Positions 40,885-50,867 of a stretch of 64,000 nt of DNA are shown one piece after another. Position numbers and translations under genes: made by a program. Each line of letters begins with the position of its first letter. The stretch's first letter is position 1. Source of the stretch: Streptomyces canus (GTDB taxonomy: Bacteria; Actinomycetota; Actinomycetes; Streptomycetales; Streptomycetaceae); NCBI RefSeq assembly GCF_030816965.1, contig NZ_JAUSYQ010000002.1:5615501-5679500 (forward strand). Direction: 5' to 3'. The notes beneath the pieces were generated by a model. It did not search any database. It had not been told where the DNA came from and worked only from the letters and a program-made list of their open reading frames with translations.

Positions 40885-43707
40885 TTGTCCCCGACCAGCG
40901 AGACCGCAAAGGGCGGCCGCCGACTCGTCATCGTCGAGTCGCCTGCCAAGGCGAAGACGATCAAGGGCTATCTCGGCCCCGGATACGTCGTCGAGGCGAG
41001 CGTCGGGCACATCCGCGACCTCCCCAACGGCGCCGCGGAGGTGCCCGAGAAGTACACCGGCGAGGTCCGCCGCCTCGGCGTGGACGTCGAACACGACTTC
41101 GAGCCGATCTATGTCGTCAACGCCGACAAGCGGGCCCAGGTAAAGAAGCTCAAGGATCTGCTGAAGGACTCCGACGAGCTCTTCCTCGCCACCGATGAGG
41201 ACCGCGAGGGCGAGGCGATCGCCTGGCATCTCCAGGAGGTGCTCAAGCCCAAGGTCCCGGTCAAGCGGATGGTCTTCCACGAGATCACCAAGGCCGCGAT
41301 CCAGGCCGCCGTCGCCAACCCGCGCGAGCTGAACCAGAAGCTGGTCGACGCCCAGGAGACCCGCCGCATCCTCGACCGCCTCTACGGCTACGAGGTCTCG
41401 CCGGTCCTGTGGAAGAAGGTCATGCCGCGCCTGTCGGCCGGCCGTGTCCAGTCGGTCGCGACCCGGCTCGTCGTGGAGCGGGAACGCGAGCGCATCGCGT
41501 TTCGCTCTGCCGAGTACTGGGACCTGACGGGCACCTTCGCGACCGGCCGCGCGGGGGACTCCTCGGACCCGTCGTCGCTGGTCGCCCGCCTCCAGAGCGT
41601 CGACGGCAGGCGGGTCGCGCAGGGCCGCGACTTCGACTCCGTGGGACAACTGAAGAGCGCGAACACCCTCCACCTCGACGAGGCGAACGCCCGCGCCCTG
41701 GCCGCCGCCCTCGAGCAGACCCGGTTCGCGGTCCGCTCGGTCGAGTCCAAGCCGTACCGCCGCTCGCCGTACGCCCCGTTCCGTACGACGACCCTCCAGC
41801 AGGAGGCCTCGCGCAAGCTCGGCTTCGGCGCGAAGGCGACCATGCAGGTGGCCCAGAAGCTGTACGAGAACGGCTTCATCACCTATATGCGTACGGACTC
41901 CACCACCCTGAGCGACACCGCCATCACCGCGGCCCGCGCCCAGGTCACGCAGTTGTACGGCGCCGACTACCTGCCGTCGTCCCCGCGCACCTACGCCGGG
42001 AAGGTCAAGAACGCGCAGGAGGCGCACGAGGCGATCCGCCCCTCCGGTGATCGTTTCCGTACACCCGCCGAGACCGGCCTGACCGGCGACCAGTTCAAGC
42101 TCTACGAGCTGATCTGGAAGCGCACGGTCGCCTCGCAGATGAAGGACGCGACCGGCAACAGCGTGACCGTGAAGATCGGTGGCACCGCCGCCGACGGGCG
42201 GGACGTCGAGTTCAGCGCCTCCGGCAAGACGATCACCTTCCACGGCTTCCTCAAGGCCTACGTCGAAGGCGCCGACGACCCGAACGCCGAGCTGGACGAC
42301 CGCGAGCGCAGGCTGCCCCAGGTCGCCGAGGGCGATGCCCTGAGCGCCGAGGAGATCACGGTCGACGGGCACGCCACCAAGCCCCCGGCCCGCTACACCG
42401 AGGCCAGCCTGGTCAAGGAGCTCGAGGAGCGCGAGATCGGCCGCCCGTCGACGTACGCGTCGATCATCGGCACGATCCTCGACCGCGGCTATGTCTTCAA
42501 GAAGGGCACGGCGCTCGTGCCGTCCTTCCTGTCCTTCGCCGTGGTCAACCTCCTGGAGAAGCACTTCGGCCGGCTCGTCGACTACGACTTCACCGCCAGG
42601 ATGGAGGACGACCTCGACCGCATCGCGGCCGGTCAGGCGCAGTCCGTGCCGTGGCTGAGGCGCTTCTACTTCGGTGAGGGCACGGCCACGGGCGGCGCGG
42701 CCGAGGCGGGCAACGGCGACGGGGACCACCTAGGCGGTCTCAAGGAGCTGGTGACCGACCTGGGCGCGATCGACGCGCGCGAGGTGTCGTCCTTCCCGGT
42801 GGGCAACGACATCGTGCTCAGGGTCGGCCGCTACGGCCCGTACATCGAGCGCGGCGAGAAGGACTCCGAGAACCACCAGCGGGCGGACGTCCCCGAGGAC
42901 CTGGCCCCCGACGAGCTGTCCGTGGAGCTCGCAGAGGAACTGCTCGCCAAGCCGAGCGGTGACTTCGAGCTCGGCGCCGACCCGGTGACGGGTCACCAGA
43001 TCATCGCCCGCGACGGCCGTTACGGCCCTTACGTCACCGAGGTGCTCCCCGAGGGCACCCCGAAGACCGGCAAGAACGCCGTGAAGCCGCGTACGGCCTC
43101 GCTGTTCAAGTCGATGTCGCTGGACACGGTGACGCTGGAGGACGCCCTCAAGCTGATGTCGCTGCCGCGAGTCGTCGGCGTCGATGCCGAGGGCCAGGAG
43201 ATCACCGCGCAGAACGGCCGCTATGGGCCGTATCTGAAGAAGGGCACGGACTCGCGCTCGCTGCAGACCGAGGACCAGCTCTTCACGATCACCCTCGAAG
43301 AGGCTCTGGAGATCTACGCGCAGCCCAAGCAGCGCGGCCGGGCCGCCGCCAAGCCGCCGCTGAAGGAGCTGGGCACCGACCCGGTCAGTGAGAAGCCGGT
43401 CGTGGTCAAGGACGGCCGCTTCGGGCCGTACGTGACCGACGGGGAGACCAACGCGACCCTGCGCTCCGGCGACAGCGTCGAGGAGATCACCCCGGAGCGC
43501 GGTTTCGAACTGCTCGCCGAGAAGCGGGCGAAGGCGCCCGCCAAGAAGACGGCGAAGAAGGCGCCCGCCAAGAAGGCCCCGGCCAAGAAGGCGACGGCCG
43601 CCAAGAAGACCGCGGCGAAGAAGACGACCACGGCCGTGAAGAAGACGACGGCGAAGAAGACGACCGCGAAGAAGGCGACCGCTTCCAAGACGGCGTCCGA
43701 GGACTGA
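40885..43707 (+). CDS. topA: DNA topoisomerase I (type IA)
   Basis: A 940-residue enzyme that relaxes negative supercoils. The TOPRIM domain has IVESPAKAKTI and DEDREGEAIAWHL; the active-site Tyr is in TYMRTDSTTLS near residue 335. The C-terminal region has the GRYGPY repeats (four) of actinobacterial enzymes instead of zinc fingers, then a Lys/Ala tail (KKAPAKK, KKTTAKK repeats) thought to increase processivity. The start is TTG at 40885, giving MSPTSETAKGGRRLVIVESP, with GGAGAG ten bases upstream; longer frames begin in noncoding sequence. It is followed by two terminators. Confidence 0.95.
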   Translation: MSPTSETAKGGRRLVIVESPAKAKTIKGYLGPGYVVEASVGHIRDLPNGAAEVPEKYTGEVRRLGVDVEHDFEPIYVVNADKRAQVKKLKDLLKDSDELFLATDEDREGEAIAWHLQEVLKPKVPVKRMVFHEITKAAIQAAVANPRELNQKLVDAQETRRILDRLYGYEVSPVLWKKVMPRLSAGRVQSVATRLVVERERERIAFRSAEYWDLTGTFATGRAGDSSDPSSLVARLQSVDGRRVAQGRDFDSVGQLKSANTLHLDEANARALAAALEQTRFAVRSVESKPYRRSPYAPFRTTTLQQEASRKLGFGAKATMQVAQKLYENGFITYMRTDSTTLSDTAITAARAQVTQLYGADYLPSSPRTYAGKVKNAQEAHEAIRPSGDRFRTPAETGLTGDQFKLYELIWKRTVASQMKDATGNSVTVKIGGTAADGRDVEFSASGKTITFHGFLKAYVEGADDPNAELDDRERRLPQVAEGDALSAEEITVDGHATKPPARYTEASLVKELEEREIGRPSTYASIIGTILDRGYVFKKGTALVPSFLSFAVVNLLEKHFGRLVDYDFTARMEDDLDRIAAGQAQSVPWLRRFYFGEGTATGGAAEAGNGDGDHLGGLKELVTDLGAIDAREVSSFPVGNDIVLRVGRYGPYIERGEKDSENHQRADVPEDLAPDELSVELAEELLAKPSGDFELGADPVTGHQIIARDGRYGPYVTEVLPEGTPKTGKNAVKPRTASLFKSMSLDTVTLEDALKLMSLPRVVGVDAEGQEITAQNGRYGPYLKKGTDSRSLQTEDQLFTITLEEALEIYAQPKQRGRAAAKPPLKELGTDPVSEKPVVVKDGRFGPYVTDGETNATLRSGDSVEEITPERGFELLAEKRAKAPAKKTAKKAPAKKAPAKKATAAKKTAAKKTTTAVKKTTAKKTTAKKATASKTASED

Positions 43708-43708
43708 G

Positions 43709-43730
43709 TCCGGCCCTGTTTCGGGCCGGA
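43709..43730 (+). terminator. topA terminator hairpin 1
   Basis: TCCGGCCC (43709-43716) pairs with GGGCCGGA (43723-43730) around a 6-base loop, immediately after the topA stop. Confidence 0.75.
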
Positions 43731-43756
43731 TTCCTCCACTGAGGCTTCGCAATGCG

Positions 43757-43790
43757 AACGCCCCGGCATCACTTTGGTGTCGGGGCGTGC
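43757..43790 (+). terminator. topA terminator hairpin 2
   Basis: ACGCCCCG...CGGGGCGT pairs across a loop containing CATCACTTTGGTG, 50 bases after the stop. Tandem hairpins insulate topA from tmk. Confidence 0.65.
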
Positions 43791-43843
43791 GCACCTGCGG
43801 ACGCGCTCCCCAGGCTGTCGGTGGCTCCCGATAGGCTGAATGC

Positions 43844-46800
43844 ATGACCCGTGCCCAGCAGCCAACGGCCCTTGACCCGGCCCCCGACGACGCCCTGGTC
43901 GCGGACTCCCGCGAGCGCGCCGTCCGCGCCCTGCTGCGCAGGCCCCAGCTCAAACGCCTGTGGAGCGCCCAGCTCGTCGGCGGGATCGGCGACACCCTCG
44001 CACTCCTGGTGCTGGTGCTGCTGGCCCTTCAGGCGGCCATCGCCCAGGGCTCGTTCGGCGGTGGCTACCGGGGCGTGGCGTTCGCAGTGGCGACCGTCTT
44101 CGGTACGCGCATCCTGGCGACGCTGCTCTTCGGCGCCGTCCTGCTCGGCCCGCTGACCTCGCTCACTTCGCACGAGGGGCCGCTCGACCGCCGGTGGACC
44201 ATGGTCGGCGCGGACGGAGTCAGGCTCGCCCTGCTCATCGTCGCGCCGCTGTGGATTGACTGGACGCCGGACAACGCCCTCGCGATGCTCCTGGTGACCG
44301 TCTTCGTAATCGGGGTCGCCGAGCGCTTCTGGACGGTGTGCCGCGAGAGCGCGGCGCCCGCCCTGCTGCCGGAACCTCCCCCGGAGGGGGCGACGGTACG
44401 GCCCCTGCCGGACCACCTGGACGCACTGCGCCGCCTGTCGCTGCGGACGACCTTCGTGGCGATCCCGCTGGCCGGTGCCGCGCTCGTCGTCGCCGGCCTG
44501 CCCTCAACAACCTGCTGGGTTCCGGCCTCGACTGGTTCGGCCAGCACCAGGCGGCCCTCGCGTCGTACGTCGCGGCCGGTCTGTTCGCCGCGTCCCTGTC
44601 CGTGCTGACCTTCCTGGAACTGCCCGGCACACGCACCCCGCGCGCGCGTTCGCCGCTGGAGGGGCTGCGTCGGCCCAAGACGGGCACCGGCGTCGACAAG
44701 GGCCGTACCGGCGCGATTCCGCTGCTGGTGGCGGCCTGCGCGGCCGTCGCCGGAGCGATCGCGGCCGCCGTGGCCGTCGCTGTGCTGCACGCCAAGGACC
44801 TGGGCGGCGGCCCGGTGATGTACGGCCTGATGGTCGCCGCGCTGACCGGCGGTGTCGTGGTCGGTGTCCGTACGGCACCCAAGGTGCTGGTCTCGCTCTC
44901 GCGGCGGCGGCTGCTCGCGCTGGCGATCGCCTTCACCGGCATCGCCCTGCTGGCCGCCGGGCTCGTCCCGGACGTCACCACCGTGCTGCTGATCGACGTG
45001 TTGGCCGGTGTCGGCGCGGGTGTGGCCGCCAACACCGGGCACACCCTGCTCGACCAGGAGACCGAGGAATACCGCCGGGTGCGGATCACCGAACATCTGC
45101 ACGCGGTCGTGCGGGTGGGCGTGGCGCTCGGCGCGCTCGTCGCCCCCGTGGTGGCCGCGGCGATCGGCCCGCACCGGCTGGTGAACGGCAAGTTCGTGTT
45201 CGCGCACGGCGGCGCCGCGTTCACCCTGATGCTGGTCGGCGCGCTGCTGCTGCCGGTCGCCGCGCTGGTGCTGGCCAAGGTCGACGACCGGTCCGGCGTC
45301 CCCCTGCGGCACGACCTGCGGGACGCGCTGCTCGGCGGCGACGACCCGGTGACCGTGCCTGCCGACCATGGCTTCTTCATCGCGCTGGAGGGCGGCGACG
45401 GGGCCGGGAAGTCCACCCAGGCCGAGGCGCTCGCGGAGTGGATCCGGGCCAAGGGCCACGAGGTCGTGGTGACGCGCGAGCCGGGGGCGACCCCGGTGGG
45501 CAAGCGGCTGCGGTCGATCCTTCTGGACGTGTCGAGCGCCGGGCTCTCGCACCGGGCGGAGGCGCTGCTGTACGCGGCGGACCGCGCGGAACACGTGGAC
45601 ACCGTGGTCAGGCCCGCACTGGAGCGCGGTGCGGTCGTGATCTCCGACCGCTACATCGACTCCTCCGTGGCCTACCAGGGCGCCGGGCGCGACCTGTCCC
45701 CGACGGAGATCGCCCGCATCAACCGCTGGGCGACGGACGGTCTGGTGCCTCATCTGACCGTCCTGCTGGACGTGTCCCCGGAGATCGCCCGCGAGCGGTT
45801 CACCGAGGCGCCGGACCGGCTGGAGTCGGAGCCGGCGGAGTTCCACGCGCGCGTGCGGTCCGGATTCCTCACGCTGGCCGCCGCCGACCCCGGGCGGTAC
45901 CTGGTCGTGGACGCGGGACAGGAACCCGAGGCCGTCACCACCGTCGTACGCCATCGGCTCGACCAGATGCTGCCGCTGTCCGAGCAGGAGATCCGGGAGC
46001 AGGAGGAGGCCCGGCGCAAGGCCGAGGAGGAAGCGCGTCGTCGGGCCGAGGAAGAGGCCGCGCGCAAGGCCGAGGAGGAGCGCCTGGAGCGGGAGCGCCA
46101 GGAGCAGCTGGCACGGCTGAAGGCCGAGGAGGAGGAGCGCAAGCGGCGCGAGCTGGAGGAGGCCCAGCGTCGCGAGGCCGAGCGGCAGGCGGAGGAGGCC
46201 CGGCTGCGGGCCGAGGAAGCACGCAGGCGGGCCGAGGAGGAGCGGGTACGTCTCCTCGCCGAGGAGAAGGCGCGCGCTGAGGAAGAGGCACGGCGCAAGG
46301 CCCAGGAGGAGGCCGCCCGCAAGCGGGCCGAGGAGGAGGCGCGACTGCGTGCCGAGGCCGAGGAGCGGCGGCTGGAGAAGCAGCGCAAGACCGAGGAGGC
46401 GTTGCTGAGGGCGGAGGAGGCCCGGCGGCTCGCCGAGGCCGCGGCCTTGGCGGCGGAGGCCGGACCGAAGCAGTCTGCCGCTCCTGCGGCGGGGATGGAC
46501 GCGGCGACCGTGCCCACGCCCGTGGTGACGCCGACGAACGCGTCGGGCGGGCCGGTGGACGAGACGGCTGTGCTGCCCCGGGTGCCCATGGAGAAGGGTG
46601 ACGAGGACGCGTCCGCAGAGGGGGCTCCCGGTGGGGCCACCTCCGACGCCGAGGTGACGGCCGAGCTGCCTCAGCCGCCGGTGCCTCCGGGTGCGGCGGA
46701 CGAGACCGCGGTGCTGCCTCCAGTCCCCCCGGGGGCTGCCGATGAGACGGCCGTGCTGCCGCCGGTGGCTCCGGGTTCCGCCGACGAGACCGCCGTGCTG

Positions 46801-47034
46801 CCTCCTGTGCCCGGGGACGGGCCCTCGGATCGGGTGCCGCCGGGGTACTTCCGCGACGAGGAGCGGACGCGAGAGCTGCCGCAGGTCGACGAGACGGGGA
46901 CGCCTCGGCGGAGGGCGCGGTCGGACTGGGCCGAGGAGACGCCGTTGGACGATCTGCCCACGCTCGCCGATGAGCTGCTCGGGCCGCATGACGACGGGTA
47001 CGGGGACGATCGCGGCCGACGTCGGGGGCGGTAG
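43844..47034 (+). CDS. tmk: MFS-like domain fused to thymidylate kinase, one apparent frameshift in the MFS part
   Basis: A fusion of about 1063 residues. Residues 1-500 are an MFS-like membrane domain. At about 508-700 is dTMP kinase with P-loop ALEGGDGAGKST, DR-box TREPGATPVG and DRYIDSSVAYQGAGR. Residues 715-870 form a Glu/Arg/Ala coiled coil, and the tail has PGAADETAVLPPV repeats. Near 44500-44506 one base (a G after GGCCTG) is missing, splitting the frame (span 3n+2). dTMP kinase is essential and no second copy is visible, so a sequence error or expression from an internal start is likely. The same membrane-kinase fusion is known in streptomycetes. A holB gene follows 139 bases later. 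Confidence 0.8.
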
Positions 47035-47173
47035 CGGTCGATCCGCGGGTGCGGGCGCATGGGGCCGGCCCCCACCGGCCCGCAGCCGACGACCGATCGT
47101 CGGCCCCGCTGTCAGTGGTCGCCCCCACAATGGATCCCGTAGCGCGGAACATGACGAAAGGGCGGCGTGACCC

Positions 47174-48379
47174 ATGACCGTATGGGACGACCTGGTCGGC
47201 CAGGAGAGAGTGAGCGAGCAGCTCGCGGCCGCTGCTCGGGACGCCGACGCCCAGGTCACCGCGGCCACCACCGGCACCCCGCCGCCCGAGGCGTCGAAGA
47301 TGACGCATGCCTGGCTGTTCACGGGACCGCCCGGAGCGGGCCGGAACCAGGCGGCGAGGGCCTTCGCGGCCGCGCTGCAGTGCGTCAGCCCGGACCGGGC
47401 TCTCGGGGGAATCCCCGGCTGCGGGTTCTGCGACGGGTGTCATACGGCACTCATCGGCACCCACGCCGACGTCACCTCCGTGGCCGCCGTCGGCACCCAG
47501 ATCCTCGCCGACGACATGCGGGACACCGTCAGGAAGTCTTTCACCTCGCCGGCGACCGGCCGCTGGCAGATCATCCTGGTCGAGGACGCCGAGCGGCTGA
47601 ACGAGAAGTCGGCCAACGCGGTCCTCAAGGCCGTGGAGGAGCCCGCCCCCCGTACCGTCTGGCTGCTGTGCGCGCCGTCCATCGAGGACGTCCTGCCGAC
47701 GATCCGCTCCCGCTGCCGCCACCTGAACCTGAGCACCCCCTCCGTGGAGGCCGTCGCCGACATGCTCGTGCGCCGGGAAGGCGTCGAGCCCGCCGCCGCC
47801 ATGGCCGCCGCCCGCGCCACCCAGGGCCATGTCGACCGGGCCCGCCGCCTCGCCACCGACCCGGCCGCCCGTGAGCGCCGAGCCGCTGTACTGAAGCTGC
47901 CCCTGCGCGTCGACGACGTCGGCGGCTGCCTCAGGGCGGCGCAGGAACTCGTCGACGCGGCGGCCGACGACGCCAAGCAGCTCGCCGAGGAGATGGACGG
48001 CAAGGAGACCGAGGAGCTGAAGGCGGCGATGGGTGCCTCCCAGGGTGGCCGGATGCCCCGCGGCACGGCGGGCGTGATGAAGGACCTGGAGGACAGACAG
48101 AAGCGCCGCCGCACCCGCACCCAGCGCGACAGCCTCGACCTGGCCCTGACCGACCTCACCGCCTTCTACCGCGATGTCCTCGCCCTCCAGCTCGGCTCAC
48201 GGGTGGCGATCGCCAACGCGGACGCCGAGGACGCCCTTGAGCGGCTCGCCCGCGGCAGCTCCCCGGAGACCACGCTCCGCCGTATCGAGGCGATCGGCGC
48301 CTGCCGTGAGGCTCTCGACCGCAATGTGGCCCCGCTGCTCGCGGTGGAGGCGATGACGATGGCGCTCAGAGCGGGCTGA
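47174..48379 (+). CDS. holB: DNA polymerase III subunit delta'
   Basis: A 401-residue clamp-loader subunit. The AAA+ fold has the degenerate Walker A GPPGAGRNQAA, which lacks the lysine, as usual for delta', and a four-cysteine zinc module (CVSPDRALGGIPGCGFCDGC). NEKSANAVLKAVEEP and LPTIRSRCRHL are conserved in the family. The C-terminal domain (about residues 230-400) is helical and binds the clamp loader. The ATG has a GAAAGGG site. It lies 139 bases after tmk, as in related genomes, and is likely cotranscribed. Confidence 0.93.
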   Translation: MTVWDDLVGQERVSEQLAAAARDADAQVTAATTGTPPPEASKMTHAWLFTGPPGAGRNQAARAFAAALQCVSPDRALGGIPGCGFCDGCHTALIGTHADVTSVAAVGTQILADDMRDTVRKSFTSPATGRWQIILVEDAERLNEKSANAVLKAVEEPAPRTVWLLCAPSIEDVLPTIRSRCRHLNLSTPSVEAVADMLVRREGVEPAAAMAAARATQGHVDRARRLATDPAARERRAAVLKLPLRVDDVGGCLRAAQELVDAAADDAKQLAEEMDGKETEELKAAMGASQGGRMPRGTAGVMKDLEDRQKRRRTRTQRDSLDLALTDLTAFYRDVLALQLGSRVAIANADAEDALERLARGSSPETTLRRIEAIGACREALDRNVAPLLAVEAMTMALRAG

Positions 48380-48477
48380 GGTCCGGGCGGGGTGATCACG
48401 CGTTGACGGCGTCACTCGTACGGGCCTGATTGTTCACTGACCGCATGTGATCCAACGCGGAGAGTTAGGCTCCCTCG

Positions 48478-50091
48478 ATGCATATCAGGCGAAATCCCCG
48501 CCACACCAACAGGAAGCTTCCCGTTCGCAAGGCGCGCACGGCCCGTACCTGCGGCGCCCTCCTCGCCGTCGCCGCGCTGCTCACCTCCGCCTGCTCCGCG
48601 GGTGCTTCGACGAATGCGGCCACCTCGGCCGCCGACGTGGCGCTGGCCGCGCTGCCGCGGTCGACGCCGGCCGCCCTCACGCCGTACTACGGACAGAAGG
48701 CGCCCTGGCACAGCTGCGGGGTCCCCGGTTTCGAGTGCGCCACGCTGAAGGTGCCGCTCGACTACGACAGGTCGGCCGACGGGGACGTCCGGCTGGCGGT
48801 CACCCGCAAGAAGGCCACCGGGCCGGGCAAGCGCCTCGGGTCGCTGTTCGTGAACCCGGGCGGACCGGGCGGCTCGGCGATCGGCTACCTCCAGGCGTAC
48901 GCCGGGATCGGCTACCCGGCCGAGGTGCGGGCCCGCTACGACATGGTCGCGGTGGATCCGCGCGGGGTCGCCGGCAGCGAGCCCGTCGAGTGCCTCGACG
49001 GGCCGGACATGGACACGTACGCCCAGACGGACGTCACCCCCGACGACGCGCGCGAGACCACCGAACTCGTCGACGCCTACAAGAAGTTCGCGGAAGGATG
49101 CGGCGCGCACTCGGCGAAGCTGCTGCGGCATGTGTCGACGGTCGAGACGGCCCGGGACATGGACATCGTGCGGGCGGCACTCGGCGACGCGAAGCTGAAC
49201 TACGTGGGGGCGTCGTACGGGACGTTCCTCGGGGCGACCTACGCGGGGCTGTTCCCCGGCCGCTCGGGGCGACTGGTGCTGGACGGCGCGATGGACCCCT
49301 CGCTGCCCGCGAGCCGGCTGAACCTCGACCAGACGGTGGGTTTCGAGACGGCGTTCCAGTCGTTCGCGAAGGACTGTGTGCAGCAGGCGGACTGCCCGCT
49401 CGGCACCAAGACCACGACGACCGCGCAGGCCGGCCGGCACCTCAGGACCTTCTTCACCAAGCTGGACGCGCACCCGATCCCCACCGGTGACGCGGACCGC
49501 CGCAGCCTCGGCGAGGCCCTCGCCACGACCGGCGTGATCGCGGCGATGTACGACGAGAGCTCCTGGGCCCAGCTGCGGGAGGCGCTCGGCTCGGCGATGA
49601 AGGAGAACGACGGCGCCGGGCTGCTGGTCCTCGCCGACAGCTACTACGCGCGGGGCGCCGACGGCCGCTACAGCAACCTGATGTCCGCCAACGCGGCCGT
49701 GAACTGCCTCGACCTCCCGCCCGCCTACGACAGTCCGGAGGCGGTCGAGAAGGCCGTCCCGACCTTCGAGAAGGCGTCCCCCGTCTTCGGCGAGGGCCTC
49801 GCCTGGGCCTCCCTCAACTGCGCGTACTGGCCGGTCGGGCCCACGGGCGAGCCGCACCGCATCAAGGCGGAGGGCGCCGCCCCGATCGTCGTGGTCGGTA
49901 CCACCCGCGACCCGGCAACCCCCTACCGCTGGGCCCGCGCCCTGGCCGCCCAGCTCTCCTCGGCCCGCCTGCTCACCTACGAGGGCGACGGTCACACCGC
50001 CTACGGCCGCGGCAGCACCTGCATCGACTCCGCGATCGACGCGTATCTGCTCCGCGGCACCCCTCCCGTGGACGGCAAACGCTGCTCTTAG
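48478..50091 (+). CDS. Secreted alpha/beta-fold lipoprotein peptidase (tripeptidyl aminopeptidase-like)
   Basis: A 537-residue exported enzyme. A positively charged signal peptide leads to the lipobox LTSAC. The alpha/beta hydrolase catalytic parts are PGGPGGSA (oxyanion region), the nucleophile GASYGT, the acid in TTRDPATPY and the histidine in GDGHTAYG. Conserved cysteines (CGVPGFEC, CLDGP, GCGAHS, CVQQADC, NCLDLP, NCAYWP, CIDS) suggest disulfides. It resembles the SlpD/SlpE and tripeptidyl aminopeptidase families (S33). It is the last core gene before the tRNA-Thr island. Confidence 0.87.
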   Translation: MHIRRNPRHTNRKLPVRKARTARTCGALLAVAALLTSACSAGASTNAATSAADVALAALPRSTPAALTPYYGQKAPWHSCGVPGFECATLKVPLDYDRSADGDVRLAVTRKKATGPGKRLGSLFVNPGGPGGSAIGYLQAYAGIGYPAEVRARYDMVAVDPRGVAGSEPVECLDGPDMDTYAQTDVTPDDARETTELVDAYKKFAEGCGAHSAKLLRHVSTVETARDMDIVRAALGDAKLNYVGASYGTFLGATYAGLFPGRSGRLVLDGAMDPSLPASRLNLDQTVGFETAFQSFAKDCVQQADCPLGTKTTTTAQAGRHLRTFFTKLDAHPIPTGDADRRSLGEALATTGVIAAMYDESSWAQLREALGSAMKENDGAGLLVLADSYYARGADGRYSNLMSANAAVNCLDLPPAYDSPEAVEKAVPTFEKASPVFGEGLAWASLNCAYWPVGPTGEPHRIKAEGAAPIVVVGTTRDPATPYRWARALAAQLSSARLLTYEGDGHTAYGRGSTCIDSAIDAYLLRGTPPVDGKRCS

Positions 50092-50198
50092 CCCTGGTCG
50101 CCGGACCGCCCGGGGTGCCCCGAGGGCTGGTGCGGAGCACCCCCGGAAACTGTGTAGACTTACCGACGTTGCTGATCGCACCATGGTGCGGACGGCGC

Positions 50199-50272
50199 GC
50201 CGCCTTAGCTCAGATGGCCAGAGCAACGCACTCGTAATGCGTAGGTCTCGGGTTCGAATCCCGAAGGCGGCT
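50199..50272 (+). tRNA. tRNA-Thr(CGT)
   Basis: A 74-base cloverleaf: acceptor GCCGCCT paired with AGGCGGC, D-arm GCTC/GAGC, anticodon stem ACGCA/TGCGT with loop CTCGTAA (anticodon CGT, codon ACG), and T-arm TCGGG-TTCGAAT-CCCGA. CCA is not encoded. The 3' half serves as an attachment site: a 31-base copy occurs at 54193. Confidence 0.96.
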
Positions 50273-50273
50273 C
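50243..50273 (+). repeat. attL-type site overlapping the tRNA-Thr 3' end
   Basis: The 31 bases from AGGTCTCGGGTTCGAATCCC to GGCGGCTC recur at 54193-54223 with one mismatch (A/G before GGCGG). tRNA 3' ends are standard attachment sites of tyrosine integrases. Confidence 0.85.
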
Positions 50274-50280
50274 GGATTAA

Positions 50281-50315
50281 CCCCAGGACTCACTCGCCGT
50301 GACCTGGGGTTTTTT
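50281..50315 (+). terminator. Terminator after tRNA-Thr
   Basis: CCCCAGG (50281-50287) pairs with CCTGGGG (50303-50309), followed by TTTTTT. It matches the position of the hairpin after the second attachment site, so it may have arrived with the element. Confidence 0.8.
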
Positions 50316-50400
50316 CATGCCCGGGGCATGCCGAGCCGCACGACGGGGATGCCGTGGAAGTGCTTGCGTGAGCGATGCGTGAGCGGAGCGGCTCGCCGAC

Positions 50401-50480
50401 CTACTTCTTGGGCTTCACCCGCTTGGCCTTCACGACGGCCTTGGGGCCTGCTCGCTCCGAGCGCAGGACATCTCCGCATG
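50401..50480 (-). pseudogene. 3' remnant of a tyrosine integrase gene
   Basis: On the minus strand the last codons read GPKAVVKAKRVKPKK then a TAG stop (50401-50403), the Lys-rich tail of an integrase such as the one ending at 54351. The flanking DNA (50315-50400) is also about three-quarters identical by eye to 54263-54350. No catalytic domain remains, so only the end of the gene was left. Confidence 0.6.
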
Positions 50481-50867
50481 TGCGCTGCGCGGGCGGAGCG
50501 AGGCGTACTGACACCTGCGGCGGTGGCCATCTCATCTCACCCGCTGCTTGTCGTGGTGATCTCTCTTAGCGCGGGGCAGCCGTCGGCCCGAAGCGATTCT
50601 CGGCGGGCTGGTCATCGCGTATCGGGCAGAACCTCGGGCTCTTATATATATGTTCCGGCTCTCATGCCCCATGAGAGCGCCTACATTAATAACTCCCTTG
50701 TGGCGTGGGTTGGTTGTGGTGACAGTGGTTGTCATCCGCCACGCCCCTCTTGTCATCGGAGCATTGATGCGCCTCATTCACTGCCTGCCCCTCAGGGGGC
50801 GTTCGTGCCGTAGCTCGCAGACGTCGGCCCGGTGGTTCCGGGCAACCGTGTTCCACGGAGGCCGAGG
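50481..50867 (+). promoter_or_regulatory. Promoter/regulatory region of the three-gene cassette
   Basis: About 390 bases without a gene. It is A/T-rich around 50640-50700 (TATATATAT at 50644-50652, ACATTAATAAC at 50682-50692). Further dyads are GGCGTGG (about 50702-50708) with CCACGCC (about 50739-50746) and TGACA/TGTCA inside them. The cassette ribosome site GGAGG is at 50857-50861. Confidence 0.6.
50658..50678. promoter_or_regulatory. Perfect operator-like palindrome
   Basis: GCTCTCATG (50658-50666), CCC, CATGAGAGC (50670-50678): nine perfect base pairs directly downstream of the TATATATAT -10-like stretch. The position suits a repressor site controlling the cassette. Confidence 0.65.

Noticed and set aside
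44065..47322. A 1085-residue minus-strand frame
   Set aside because: Antisense shadow of tmk; its Leu/Arg-rich repeats mirror the coiled-coil codons.
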